64,000 nt of DNA from CBDCTM01 sp965222005 (GCA_965222005.1 OZ244935.1:620001-684000); one strand, 5' to 3'; positions 1-8,826 are shown, counted from the stretch's first letter. Notes: generated by a model from the sequence alone, not told the origin. Made by a program: numbers and translations.

Positions 1-147
1 CCGATCAAAAATCAATTGGCATTTCTGACCTGCCCGCCGGAACGTTCTTTTTGATAATGCATATCGCAACGGGTAGAAAAGCACATAAAATAATGAAATT
101 GAGACTATAGTCGTCAGCCTCTAATCTTTCTAACCCTGTATCTTTAC

Positions 148-181
148 AAAACCTTTCTCCACCTGTGCAGAGAAAGGTTTT
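148..181 (-). terminator. Hairpin terminator after acyl-CoA dehydrogenase gene
   Basis: A perfect 12-bp inverted repeat (AAAACCTTTCTC at 148-159, its complement at 170-181) with a 10-nt loop lies 27 bp past the stop codon of the minus-strand acyl-CoA dehydrogenase gene. The stem ends in A/T runs on both sides, so it could act in both directions. Confidence 0.65.
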
Positions 182-207
182 GTGCTACTGGATAACTCGT
201 GTGAAGC

Positions 208-2019
208 TTAGAAGCAATACTGCCCCGCTTCGATCAGCTCGGCAGCGATGCGGCGGCGGGTAGCCTTCACATTTTGCGGCGGAAACTTAGTGAAGCGCTT
301 CAGCCCCAGGAGGAAGGTCTTAAGCAGATCGCCTTCGGCAAAGGAGCAAAGTGCGTCGGTGGCCAGCTTGTTCATCCGGGCATTGGCATCTGCCAAGAAG
401 GTGTTCAGAATGGCATCATATACCTCCTGCGGCATCTTGTTGGGAGTGCGCGTACTGAGCTTGTTCACTCGCAGCAGCAGCGATTCGGCCACGAAAGTAT
501 CGATCATCATATCGGCTATATTCATCAATATTTCCTGCTCTTCCTTGAGGTTGAGCTGCCCGTCCATCTGCATTTTGGCAGCCGCACCAGCTACCATCAA
601 AATTATTTTCTTGAAATTTTTAACGGCTTTGTAAGCCTGCCCATAAGGCTCCTCCGGCTGGTCAAATCCAGGCATTGAGCTTAGTTCTTTTTGTACTGCC
701 CAAGCTGGGCCCGTAATGTCCAGTCGGCCCTTCATGGCTCTTTTAAGTAGCATATCCACTATGAGCAGGCGGTTGATTTCATTGGTGCCCTCGTAGATTC
801 TTGAAATGCGCGAATTGCGATAGGCGACAGCTGCGGTACCCTCCTCCGAGTAGCCCATCCCGCCATGAATTTGCAAGGTTTCATCTACCACATAGTCCAA
901 CACCTCCGAACCGGCAACCTTTAGTATTGCACATTCTACGGCATATTCTTCAGCAGCTTTTAACTTGGCACTGGCAAAGTCTTCCCCTTCTGTCTGCAGC
1001 TGTATTTTTTTGTCGTTCATAAGATTGGATACGCGGTACATAGCGCTTTCTGTAGCAAATACCCGGATCGCCTGTTCGGCCAGCTTGTACTGGATAGCTC
1101 CAAAGTTGGATATCGGAACCTTGAATTGTATGCGCTCATTGGCATACTGTGTGGCCGAGCTGATGCTGGCCTTAGCTCCACCGATGGTAAGGGCACAGAG
1201 CTTGAAGCGGCCGTTGTTCAAGGCATTGAAGGCAATGAGATGTCCCTTGCCAATCTCACCAAGCACATTCTCCACCGGCACTTTTGTATTTTCAAAAAAC
1301 ACCTGACGGGTAGAGGAACCATTGATACCCAGCTTTTTCTCCTCGGTACCGAGCGTCATACCTTCTGCTCCTTTCTCCACGATAAAACCGGTAAACTGAT
1401 CGCCGTTGATTTGAGCAAACACGATAAACACATCCGCAAAGCCTGCATTGGATATCCACATTTTCTGGCCGCTGAGAATATATTCCTGGCCATCTTCCGA
1501 GAGTACTGCCTTTGTTTTGGCAGCCAGGGCATCAGAGCCCGAGGCCGGTTCGGTAAGGCAGTAGGCAGCCTTCAGCTCGCCACTGATGAGGCCGGGCAAA
1601 TACTTGTCCTTCTGCGCCTGATTGCCAAAATAAAGGATCGGCAGCATACCGATACCCGTATTTGCAGCAAAAGCCGTATTGAAAGAACCCGCCGGCCCCA
1701 AAGTATCGCAGATCAGGGTATTGGTATTGGTATCGAGCCCCATGCCACCATATTGCTCCGGCATATGTGTGCCCAGCAGGCCCAATTCGCCTGCCTTTTC
1801 GAGTAGCTGTTCTACCAGATCAAAGCCCTTCGCTTCTATCTCTGCCGATTTGGGCATCAGCTCAGTATTTAGAAAATCGAGCACCATATCCCTAATCATC
1901 AACTGCTCTTCGTTGAATTCTTCGGGTATGAATGTATTCTCTGGCGTGGAATCTTTGACGAGATATTCGCCCCCTTTAAGGGGCTCACTTTGAACAAATT
2001 TATCGGGATTCTTTGTCAT
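208..2019 (-). CDS. Acyl-CoA dehydrogenase, long form with C-terminal extension
   Basis: This 603-residue protein is a flavin-dependent acyl-CoA dehydrogenase, catalysing the first step of fatty-acid beta-oxidation (acyl-CoA to trans-2-enoyl-CoA, with FAD as acceptor). Visible family motifs are AAYCLTEPASGSDA (151-164), the substrate/FAD segment around 184-200, and IYEGTNEINR (408-417), in which E410 is at the position of the catalytic glutamate. It is about 200 residues longer than the classical 380-residue enzymes; residues 430-603 form a helical extension like that of VLCAD/ACAD9-type enzymes. The start is the first ATG and no earlier in-frame start is attractive. It stands alone, but FadJ and thiolase genes of the same pathway lie 7-10 kb away on the same strand. 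Chain-length specificity cannot be told from sequence. Confidence 0.93.
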   Translation of the reverse strand: MTKNPDKFVQSEPLKGGEYLVKDSTPENTFIPEEFNEEQLMIRDMVLDFLNTELMPKSAEIEAKGFDLVEQLLEKAGELGLLGTHMPEQYGGMGLDTNTNTLICDTLGPAGSFNTAFAANTGIGMLPILYFGNQAQKDKYLPGLISGELKAAYCLTEPASGSDALAAKTKAVLSEDGQEYILSGQKMWISNAGFADVFIVFAQINGDQFTGFIVEKGAEGMTLGTEEKKLGINGSSTRQVFFENTKVPVENVLGEIGKGHLIAFNALNNGRFKLCALTIGGAKASISSATQYANERIQFKVPISNFGAIQYKLAEQAIRVFATESAMYRVSNLMNDKKIQLQTEGEDFASAKLKAAEEYAVECAILKVAGSEVLDYVVDETLQIHGGMGYSEEGTAAVAYRNSRISRIYEGTNEINRLLIVDMLLKRAMKGRLDITGPAWAVQKELSSMPGFDQPEEPYGQAYKAVKNFKKIILMVAGAAAKMQMDGQLNLKEEQEILMNIADMMIDTFVAESLLLRVNKLSTRTPNKMPQEVYDAILNTFLADANARMNKLATDALCSFAEGDLLKTFLLGLKRFTKFPPQNVKATRRRIAAELIEAGQYCF

Positions 2020-2061
2020 AATGGATCAATTACAAATTATATTGTTAGCGAATTTTCGCTA

Positions 2062-2069
2062 TAAAGATA
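2062..2069 (-). promoter_or_regulatory. Possible -7 element of acyl-CoA dehydrogenase gene
   Basis: On the minus strand this reads TATCTTTA, one mismatch from the Bacteroidota -7 consensus TAnnTTTG. It sits about 43 bp upstream of the ATG at 2019. No convincing -33 TTG was found. Confidence 0.35.
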
Positions 2070-2254
2070 AACGATTATTATAATATTGTAAAGGGTGGTG
2101 AGTAAAAAACAGTGAATTTTCGCTGATTTAACAAGGGTGAGTGCAGGAATGGCAGGCTAATTAGAGCTAAATAGAGCTTGTGTAAAGGGAAAAGCAAATA
2201 TGTTGCCGCTTGTGCATAAACGCGGTCGAGCACAGCCGGCAACTGGCCAACCAA

Positions 2255-3226
2255 CTAAACCAATACCAGTCTGCCACCCGCCCAGGCCGATCGCGCCACC
2301 CACAGCCTGCCCGTCCATTCGCCAAACAGGCCGATGGGTCCGGCAGCACTCAGGGCTATCAGCTTCCACACGGCCGGCTCATCGTATTGAAGAGGGATTT
2401 GGTGGGCAGCCGCATCAATGAGCTGTGCCTCTCCACGCCTCATGACAGCCTGTACCGAATGTAGATAGCAGGGAAAGCCTGGTAGCCAGGGATTCCCTGC
2501 CAATGCTTTGGCAAAGGCTTCCAACATCTCTTCGAGGGTGGCAAAACCAACAGGTTCTGTTGGCAATATCTTTAGCATCTCTCTGGATTTTACAATGGCC
2601 CGCAGGGGCCAGGCGGTAGGGTAAAACACCAGCTCGCCATCAAAAGCAGTAGCAAATGGGGGTGAATGGGGCCAGTGCTCTTTGAATTCCAGGCGGTGGT
2701 ACACAAAATCGAGCAGTAGGGCAATGCGGCCGCTTTGCTGCCCCTGCAACCAGATTTGACGCAGCTTGAGATTGTCCTCCCGCCCTTCCCTTCTGCCGAT
2801 CAATTGCCAACGATCTTGCAGGCCCTTCTCCTTGAGTAGCTCTTCGCGCCGTAGGTTGATGCCCGCTTGCACAATCACCTCCTGCCGCAGCACTTTGGGT
2901 AGGTGTTCGTATTGCCGAAAGGCGCGGCTCAGCAAGTACAAGCTGCTCAGTTCATCGAGCATTTGGTCGGGCCAGTCGGCCTGGCGGGCAGATAGCTCGG
3001 CCATTTGTCTGAGCTGTCGGGCAGGGCGGCTCAGTTTTACATCCACCATACGTGCAGCGATCTCTTCCCAAAATTCAGGGGGCTGCTGGGCAGCATTGGC
3101 TATGCCCTGGCGTATTACATCCCCGAGCCAGTTTTCGAGTTCATCAAAACCCGCATTCATCTGCTGGAGTCGCTTGCTTCGGTTGCGATCCCGGGCAGCT
3201 TCTTTTTCCGGACTGCCTTTGGCCAT
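2255..3226 (-). CDS. C-terminal part of SWIM zinc-finger family protein, SWIM domain absent
   Basis: The 323-residue product resembles the C-terminal two thirds of the large bacterial SWIM zinc-finger proteins. The characteristic segment that follows their zinc finger is at residues 6-80: a basic region, then GFDELENWLGDVIRQG and ARMVD. The N-terminal SWIM motif (CxCx(n)CxH) is missing. An in-frame TAG lies six codons before the ATG, and rbfA ends 36 bp upstream, so no room remains for the finger. In the family these proteins often sit beside MoxR ATPase, VWA and DUF5682/DUF5691 genes; none are here. AAAGGA 6 bp before the ATG could be a weak ribosome site. The gene may be a remnant or a stand-alone C-terminal module translated with rbfA. 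Its function is unknown. Confidence 0.7.
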   Translation of the reverse strand: MAKGSPEKEAARDRNRSKRLQQMNAGFDELENWLGDVIRQGIANAAQQPPEFWEEIAARMVDVKLSRPARQLRQMAELSARQADWPDQMLDELSSLYLLSRAFRQYEHLPKVLRQEVIVQAGINLRREELLKEKGLQDRWQLIGRREGREDNLKLRQIWLQGQQSGRIALLLDFVYHRLEFKEHWPHSPPFATAFDGELVFYPTAWPLRAIVKSREMLKILPTEPVGFATLEEMLEAFAKALAGNPWLPGFPCYLHSVQAVMRRGEAQLIDAAAHQIPLQYDEPAVWKLIALSAAGPIGLFGEWTGRLWVARSAWAGGRLVLV

Positions 3227-3261
3227 AGTGATCCTTTCAAGGTGCTAGGAATAAGCCCTCC

Positions 3262-3645
3262 TCACTCTTCCTCTTCTCTCAAGCCCATCTGGTTTTCAGC
3301 TTCCAATCGGTCAAACAAAACATTAAGGCGGTGCATTTCATCGAGCGTATCGTCTAGAAAAAACTGAATGTCGGGAATACGGCGTACATGCTTTCTCACC
3401 CGATGAGCTAACATACCTTTGAGGCGGGAGTAGTGCCCTTCCAGCTCTTTGATGATGCCAGATTTGTCGAGCGAATTGTAAACACTGAGGTAAATTTTGG
3501 CAGTTTGGAGATCTGCGCTCATCTTTACCAGAGTCACCGTTACGAGTGCATCAGTGCCATACATGTAGCTGCCTTCCTGCTGAAGAATGTAGCCAAAATT
3601 GCGTTTGACCACTTCTGCTACCTGCTTCTGTCTCTTACTTTCCAT
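3262..3645 (-). CDS. rbfA: Ribosome-binding factor A
   Basis: RbfA is a small KH-fold protein that binds the 30S subunit and assists late 16S rRNA 5'-end maturation. The 127-residue product has the family pattern: N-terminal RQKQVAEVVKRNFGYIL, a central strand VTVTLVKMSADLQTAKIYLS, and the signature RRIPDIQFFLDDTLDEM near the C-terminus. I take the ATG at 3645 (MESKRQ) instead of an upstream TTG at 3666, because a perfect -7 promoter element (3664-3671) overlaps the longer start. The gene is divergent from recG and is followed after 36 bp by the SWIM-like gene, which is probably co-transcribed. Confidence 0.93.
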   Translation of the reverse strand: MESKRQKQVAEVVKRNFGYILQQEGSYMYGTDALVTVTLVKMSADLQTAKIYLSVYNSLDKSGIIKELEGHYSRLKGMLAHRVRKHVRRIPDIQFFLDDTLDEMHRLNVLFDRLEAENQMGLREEEE

Positions 3646-3663
3646 AGTTACAAAAATTGAATG

Positions 3664-3671
3664 CAAAGGTA
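3664..3671 (-). promoter_or_regulatory. -7 promoter element of rbfA
   Basis: CAAAGGTA on the plus strand reads TACCTTTG on the minus strand, a perfect match to TAnnTTTG. It lies 18 bp upstream of the rbfA ATG at 3645, which fixes that start and implies a very short leader. Confidence 0.65.
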
Positions 3672-3723
3672 TTCAAAAAGCTGCTATTGAGCGGTGGGCG
3701 TTCCCTTGATTTTCCAAATTTGC

Positions 3724-3731
3724 TACATTTG
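3724..3731 (+). promoter_or_regulatory. -7 promoter element of recG
   Basis: TACATTTG matches TAnnTTTG perfectly. A TTG at 3706-3708 could serve as the -33 element, although the 15-bp spacing is short. Its position downstream of the ATG at 3694 argues that recG really starts at the TTG at 3775. It is back-to-back with the rbfA element 53 bp away. Confidence 0.6.
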
Positions 3732-3774
3732 TAAAACCTCCTGTGCAAACGGGAGTTTTACAAAAAACACATTC

Positions 3775-5892
3775 TTGGCTGAATCTAAAAATATATTGCA
3801 AAGCTCAATTGAATTCCTCAAAGGGGTCGGGCCAAAGCGGGCTGAGCTCCTCAAAAAGGAATTGGGCATATTTACTTTTGAGAATCTGCTTTTGCATTTC
3901 CCGCATCGATATGTGGACAAAACCAGGTTTCACAAAATCCGTGACATCAGCAGCCAATCCGATCAAGTGCAACTCAGAGGTATCTTGCGGCGCCTCAATG
4001 TAGTGGGCGATGGCCGCAAAAGAAGGCTGGTCGGAAAATTTCGCGATGAAACGGGCATCATCGAACTGATTTGGTTCAAAGGGGCATCCTGGCTGGAAAA
4101 GCAGCTGGTGGTGGGTGGTGAATATATCCTCTTCGGCAGAGTGAGTTCCTTCAAAGGAAGAACCAATATCGCCCATCCGGAAATGGAGCCGGTGAGTGAG
4201 GCGACGTTAAAAACAGCACTGACCTTCGCACCCGTTTATCCCAGCACCGAAAAGCTCAATACCAAAGGCCTCGATGCCAGGGCTCGCAGAAAACTGATGG
4301 CCAATCTGCTGGCTCAACTCAGCCCCGCCGATCTGCCGGAAAACCTACCCGATTACCTCATCCGGAAATTGCGATTTCCCGCACGCTTTACTGCCATTAA
4401 GCATATCCACTTCCCGCCTGATCAGGCTGCTCTGGATGAGGCCGTCAAGCGCCTGAAATTTGAAGAGCTCTTTTTTCTACAAATGTCTCTCCTGCAACTG
4501 CGGCGAAGGCGGAAAGCTACTATCAAGGGCTATGCTTTTAGCAAAATTGGCGATTTTTTCAATCGCTTTTATACCGATCACCTGCCCTTCGAGCTGACGG
4601 GGGCTCAAAAGCGGGTACTCAAAGAGATTCGCCGCGACCTGGGCAAACCCGTGCAAATGAATCGCCTGTTGCAAGGAGATGTGGGCAGCGGAAAGACGAT
4701 GGTCGGATTGATGAGTATGCTGATTGCCCTCGATAATGGCTACCAGGCTTGCCTGATGGCACCAACAGAAATACTGGCTCAACAGCATTTCAACTCCATC
4801 TTGGACTACGTGAAAGGTTTGGGTATCCGTATTGCCTTTCTATCAGGCAGTGTAAAGGGCAAAAAGCGAAAGGAATTGCTTAAGCTCCTCCAATTGGGTG
4901 AGATACACATCCTCATTGGCACGCATGCCCTGATTGAAGAGCCGGTGAAGTTCCAAAATCTGGGGCTTGCCATTACGGATGAGCAGCATCGCTTTGGCGT
5001 GGCTCAGCGAGCCAAGCTTTGGACCAAAAGCCATCCCTATCCTCCTCATATTCTGGTGATGACTGCCACCCCCATTCCCCGTACACTTGCTATGACGCTT
5101 TATGGCGATTTGGATGTATCAGTGATCGATGAATTGCCGCCCGGCCGCAAGGCTGTAGAGACATTGCATAAAAACGAAGGCCACCGGCTGTGGGTATTGG
5201 GATTCATGCGAAAGCAAATTGCGGAGGGGCGGCAGGTATATGTGGTGTATCCATTGATTGAAGAATCGGAAACGCTTGATTTGAAGAATTTGCAGGAAGG
5301 CTATGAAGCCCTGCTTCGCGAGTTTCCGCGGCCCGATTATCAGATCAGCGTGGTACATGGGCGTATGAAAGCTGCCGACAAGGAATTTGAGATGCAGCGT
5401 TTTGTGAAGGGAGAAACACAGATTATGGTAGCCACTACGGTGATCGAAGTTGGCGTGAATGTACCCAATGCATCAGTAATGGTGATTGAAAATACAGAAC
5501 GCTTTGGCCTGTCTCAGCTTCACCAACTACGGGGCCGGGTGGGGCGAGGGGCCGATCAAAGCTACTGCCTGCTCCTGTCGGGTTACAAGCTCACCACCGA
5601 GGCCCGTGAACGTATTCAGACAATGGTTGGTACCAATAATGGCTTTGAGATAGCGGAGGCAGATCTGCGGTTGCGCGGCCCGGGGAATATGGAAGGCACC
5701 CAGCAGAGCGGTATCCTCAACTTCCGCATCGCCGATTTGGCGAGGGACGGGCGGATTTTGCAGACGGCACGGGAGATAGCGGCCCGCATTCTGGAAGATG
5801 ATGGCCAGTTGGTGCATCCGGAGCATCAGCCCCTGCGCAGCTATTTGGAAAAAAATGCTAAAAATCAGCGGGTTTGGAGCCGGATTAGTTGA
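3775..5892 (+). CDS. recG: ATP-dependent DNA helicase RecG
   Basis: RecG remodels stalled replication forks and branch-migrates Holliday junctions. The product (705 residues from TTG 3775) shows the N-terminal wedge region beginning SSIEFLKGVGPKRAELL, an OB-like part (about 65-135), Walker A GDVGSGKT (301-308), the DEQH box (402-405), MTATPIPRTLAMTLYGDL and the C-terminal GRVGRG arginine-finger motif. The family normally begins within a few residues of the S(S/P)IEFLKGVGP motif. An in-frame ATG at 3694 would add 27 residues without family resemblance and lies upstream of the apparent promoter, so I prefer TTG 3775. The gene is divergent from rbfA and its length is normal for RecG. Confidence 0.95.
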   Translation: MAESKNILQSSIEFLKGVGPKRAELLKKELGIFTFENLLLHFPHRYVDKTRFHKIRDISSQSDQVQLRGILRRLNVVGDGRKRRLVGKFRDETGIIELIWFKGASWLEKQLVVGGEYILFGRVSSFKGRTNIAHPEMEPVSEATLKTALTFAPVYPSTEKLNTKGLDARARRKLMANLLAQLSPADLPENLPDYLIRKLRFPARFTAIKHIHFPPDQAALDEAVKRLKFEELFFLQMSLLQLRRRRKATIKGYAFSKIGDFFNRFYTDHLPFELTGAQKRVLKEIRRDLGKPVQMNRLLQGDVGSGKTMVGLMSMLIALDNGYQACLMAPTEILAQQHFNSILDYVKGLGIRIAFLSGSVKGKKRKELLKLLQLGEIHILIGTHALIEEPVKFQNLGLAITDEQHRFGVAQRAKLWTKSHPYPPHILVMTATPIPRTLAMTLYGDLDVSVIDELPPGRKAVETLHKNEGHRLWVLGFMRKQIAEGRQVYVVYPLIEESETLDLKNLQEGYEALLREFPRPDYQISVVHGRMKAADKEFEMQRFVKGETQIMVATTVIEVGVNVPNASVMVIENTERFGLSQLHQLRGRVGRGADQSYCLLLSGYKLTTEARERIQTMVGTNNGFEIAEADLRLRGPGNMEGTQQSGILNFRIADLARDGRILQTAREIAARILEDDGQLVHPEHQPLRSYLEKNAKNQRVWSRIS

Positions 5893-5899
5893 GTGGTGC

Positions 5900-5907
5900 T
5901 ACCTTTG
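5900..5907 (+). promoter_or_regulatory. Candidate -7 element upstream of the phosphatase-ankyrin gene
   Basis: TACCTTTG matches TAnnTTTG perfectly just after the recG stop. The next start is at 6008, implying a leader of about 90-100 nt. Confidence 0.45.
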
Positions 5908-6007
5908 GCAAATTTTGCGTCTAAATACAACAGAATTCGTATTTTTATACCTGTTTTAACATAAAAGAGCACCTTATTTGCGTTAAAGAGTGATTAAATA
6001 CCGGAAA

Positions 6008-7666
6008 ATGAACACTTGGAAATCACTTAGTTTCACCCTCCTGATCTTAATGGCTGTCACATTAAGTATGAGTAGCATGCCCTGGAAAAAGACCTCCGGG
6101 GCTGAAGCTTCCAGTGTATCTCCCTTTCCGGCAACGGGCGAAATCGAAGGATTTACCGTGGATGGGCCTTATGTTTTTCATAAAAAAGGCAGGGTTATAG
6201 TCAAAAGTATCAAACTCATCAATACTGCATACAAGATACTGGAAGAAGAATTTAGCACCAATCAGGAAGTACCGGCTATTGAATGCCAGATGGATAGTAA
6301 AGGAGGGCTTTCTTTTAAAATAAATATCCGGCCAAAGCATGAACCTCCCCCTACGGTATATGAGCAGCCGGAAAAGCTAGTTGCCATTTCTGATATCGAA
6401 GGCAATTTCCATGCATTGATAGCCTCTCTGAAAGGCAACCGCGTCATCGATGAGCAGCTCAACTGGAGCTTTGGGAAAGGACATCTCGTTTTGGGAGGTG
6501 ATTTTTTTGACCGAGGCACAAATGTGACGGCTTGTCTTTGGCTCATCTACGAATTGGAGGCACAGGCGAAGCAGGCAGGTGGCATGGTTCATTTTATTAT
6601 CGGCAACCATGAAGAGATGAATATGCGGGGCGACTTACGCTATGTACGCAACAAGTACAAGATAGTAGCCAAGAAGATGAACATGCCTTATAAATCATTG
6701 TATGGCGAATCTACAGAACTAGGACGTTGGCTGCGCTCCAAAAATGTGATCGAAAAAATTGGCTCCACACTCTTTGTACACGGGGGCATCAGTCCCAGAA
6801 TATCCGACAACAATCTCCAACTCAGCAAAATCAATGAGATTGCCAGAACCAATTACGGAAAGGATAAATGGCGGGTGAAGCAAAAAGGCGGACTCCCTCA
6901 GCTGATATTTGGCAATGACGGGCCGATGTGGTATCGGGGGTATTTCAGCGATGGACTCGACCAGCAGGCCATCGATAATATTTGTCTGAAATACGGCGCC
7001 AAGCGAATCGTAGTGGGGCATACCATCGTCAATGAGATCAGCACACTGTTCGATGAGCGGATATTTGCCATTGATGTCAAGCATATTACCATGATAGATA
7101 AGCGGGCTGCGAATGCCTTGTTGATGGATGGCAATAAATTGTACAAAATTGATGTTGACGGAAAGCGGCACAGCATTGGGCCCCTGGTCACCACCAATAC
7201 ATTGCAGGTGTTCAAGGATATTAAAAACAACCAGAAGCAGCGGGTCGAAGAGTTTATTGAGAAAGGCAGCGGCATTGATGATTATTACTCCAATGAAAAT
7301 ATCACCATGCTCCACTACGCCATCAAGCACGATAAGCTGGATGTAGTGCGTGTACTGATAGAACGGGGTGCTGATCCGGATCGATTTTATCAAGATAAAA
7401 CGGCGCTGATGTTTGCAATAAAAGAAGGCAAAGGGAAAGTAGTTCGCTATTTATTGCATAAAGGGGTGAATGTAAATACGCAAAACTTCCGTCGAAAAAC
7501 AGCCCTTTATTACGCTGCCAAATACGGCACTCCCGAAATTGCGCAGCTGCTGGTAGAGCACGGCGCCAAAATACATCACAAGGATTACAAAAGCCGCAGC
7601 CCTATCGAATATGCACTCCAGCATAAAAACACACCTGTTGCCGATTATCTGAAGAGCCTGCGATAA
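6008..7666 (+). CDS. Secreted metallophosphatase fused to ankyrin repeats
   Basis: Calcineurin-type metallophosphoesterase of the PPP-like class. After a signal sequence or anchor (about residues 8-27 of 552), the metal-site motifs are SDIEGNFHA (D129), GGDFFDRG (163-170), GNHEEM (199-204), a later VHGG and VVGHT. This order (GDxHG-like, GDxxDRG, GNHE, H, GH) is the PPP/Shewanella-like phosphatase pattern; the first motif is D-I-E-G instead of D-x-H-G. Residues about 425-552 hold four ankyrin repeats (for example MLHYAIKHDKLDVVRVLIERGADP), a protein-binding surface. A GTG at 5990 is in frame, but the ATG at 6008 gives the better signal-peptide start. The substrate (phosphoprotein, nucleotide or other) is unknown. 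The gene is convergent with the next one, 21 bp between stops. Confidence 0.85.
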   Translation: MNTWKSLSFTLLILMAVTLSMSSMPWKKTSGAEASSVSPFPATGEIEGFTVDGPYVFHKKGRVIVKSIKLINTAYKILEEEFSTNQEVPAIECQMDSKGGLSFKINIRPKHEPPPTVYEQPEKLVAISDIEGNFHALIASLKGNRVIDEQLNWSFGKGHLVLGGDFFDRGTNVTACLWLIYELEAQAKQAGGMVHFIIGNHEEMNMRGDLRYVRNKYKIVAKKMNMPYKSLYGESTELGRWLRSKNVIEKIGSTLFVHGGISPRISDNNLQLSKINEIARTNYGKDKWRVKQKGGLPQLIFGNDGPMWYRGYFSDGLDQQAIDNICLKYGAKRIVVGHTIVNEISTLFDERIFAIDVKHITMIDKRAANALLMDGNKLYKIDVDGKRHSIGPLVTTNTLQVFKDIKNNQKQRVEEFIEKGSGIDDYYSNENITMLHYAIKHDKLDVVRVLIERGADPDRFYQDKTALMFAIKEGKGKVVRYLLHKGVNVNTQNFRRKTALYYAAKYGTPEIAQLLVEHGAKIHHKDYKSRSPIEYALQHKNTPVADYLKSLR

Positions 7667-7687
7667 TCGGATTTTCCAAAGGATTTT

Positions 7688-8305
7688 TTATTGCAAAGAA
7701 ACATTGAAATAGCCGGAGTAGTAGTTGCCCCGGCCGTCGTTGAATACATAGAAGTAGGTGTAGTCGCCGGAAAGCGGCTGCTTGGCCGGCTGGCCGGCCC
7801 AATCGTTGCGATAATCATTTCGATAATAAATTTCCGCTCCGCTAAAATCAAAAATTGAAAGGCTGTTGCCTGGAAAATTTTCTATTCCTTTGATTGTGAA
7901 CGTATCATTGAAGCCATCGCCATTGGGAGAGAAGCCCGAAAGTATTGTGATATTTTCGCATAGAATTTCTATTGACACACTTACCGTATCCAGCACGTGT
8001 TGGTTTTGTATAGCATAGGTGAAGTAGTCTGTCTTCTCACATACATTAGGAGAAGGAATATATGAAAAAGTCCAGTCAGGGTTTAGCTTCAAGCCCCCCC
8101 ATGTTGGTTGCTGTACGATCGAAACTTTTGTGTCTTTAGTTTTGAGGGCCGTTTCATACAAGTCGAAAACCAGTTCATTATTCTTAATCACGATCAATTG
8201 CTCAACGGCAGAATGACTGTTTTCAGCACAGTTGTTGGCAGCCAACCCCGGATTGGTCAGGCAAAGGAAGGTACTAATTGCAGAAAACACAGCTAATTTC
8301 ATCAT
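7688..8305 (-). CDS. Small T9SS type B sorting-domain protein
   Basis: The product is 205 residues with a signal peptide (MMKLAVFSAISTFLCLTNPGLA). The C-terminal 85 residues are a gliding motility-associated (type B) T9SS sorting domain. Its hallmarks are GFSPNGDGFNDTFTIKGIENFPGNS, then a stretch ending DWAGQ, and GDYTYFYVFNDG. Proteins with this domain cross the outer membrane by the type IX system and stay attached or are released. The N-terminal part has two short Ig-like strands and no recognisable enzyme. The start at 8305 (or 8302) is chosen because the open frame upstream to 8401 lacks signal-peptide character and overlaps the next gene. There is no PorP/SprF partner next to it. Confidence 0.85.
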   Translation of the reverse strand: MMKLAVFSAISTFLCLTNPGLAANNCAENSHSAVEQLIVIKNNELVFDLYETALKTKDTKVSIVQQPTWGGLKLNPDWTFSYIPSPNVCEKTDYFTYAIQNQHVLDTVSVSIEILCENITILSGFSPNGDGFNDTFTIKGIENFPGNSLSIFDFSGAEIYYRNDYRNDWAGQPAKQPLSGDYTYFYVFNDGRGNYYSGYFNVSLQ

Positions 8306-8394
8306 GGTGCAGTCATTTTTTATAGTGGGATGAACCCCCCGTGACAAGGCTGATGTTGGATCATAAGAGGGGAAATGCAGGGAGGAAAAAGGTG

Positions 8395-8763
8395 CTAACA
8401 AATTGGCAGCAGTGTTTTCAGGCTCAAAAGATATACCAAATTGGTTGTTCTATTGCTTTCGGTAAGTGCCGTCGAAGATAGTATCCAGCTGGAGTCGGCC
8501 GGGTGATACGTGTTGAAGCTTTTTCCTTTGAAACCGCTCTTGCCGGTCCAGTTTTCTTCCAGCACACAACCATTGAGGATGGAGCGAATACTGTTGTAGC
8601 CCACAATAGTATCTGCCCGGGTGTGATAAACGGTCCAGTCGCCCGGCCAAAAATCGAACTGATGGTGTGCCGGCGTATCGCAAGCCTTATTTTGCTGGGC
8701 TGAAGAGGGGATGACGAGCAAGCAAGTAATGAAAAACAGCAGGAAAGTGATGGAATTAGGCAT
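8395..8763 (-). pseudogene. Truncated DUF1579-like secreted protein
   Basis: The 122-residue frame begins with a clear signal peptide (to SSAQ, about residue 23), followed by HHQFDFWPGDWTVYH and then ILNGCVLEENWTGKSGFKGKSFNTY. This is the start of the DUF1579-like family (FDFWxGxWxV ... GC.l.E.WtG..Gf.GkS.n.Y). In the family the domain continues for another 60-80 residues with a W-rich strand pattern after SW. Here, from about residue 93, the sequence loses resemblance and stops. Neither other frame clearly restores the family pattern, so an internal or 3' deletion is more likely than a simple frameshift. It lies between fadJ and the T9SS protein gene. It may be non-functional. Confidence 0.55.
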
Positions 8764-8826
8764 GTCGGGTAAATTGAAATGAGAGAGAAAGAGGAAATAT
8801 ACAAATTGGAAGACAATAGTTCAGGC

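Noticed and set aside
1126..1806. Long open frame (226 codons) opposite the acyl-CoA dehydrogenase gene
   Set aside because: It is fully antisense to a gene with all family motifs and has no recognisable protein features of its own.
3694..3774. N-terminal extension of RecG from ATG 3694
   Set aside because: It lies upstream of a perfect -7 element and does not resemble RecG.
6719..7393. 224-codon frame antisense to the phosphatase-ankyrin gene
   Set aside because: Mirror frame of a well-supported gene; composition reflects the reverse codons.
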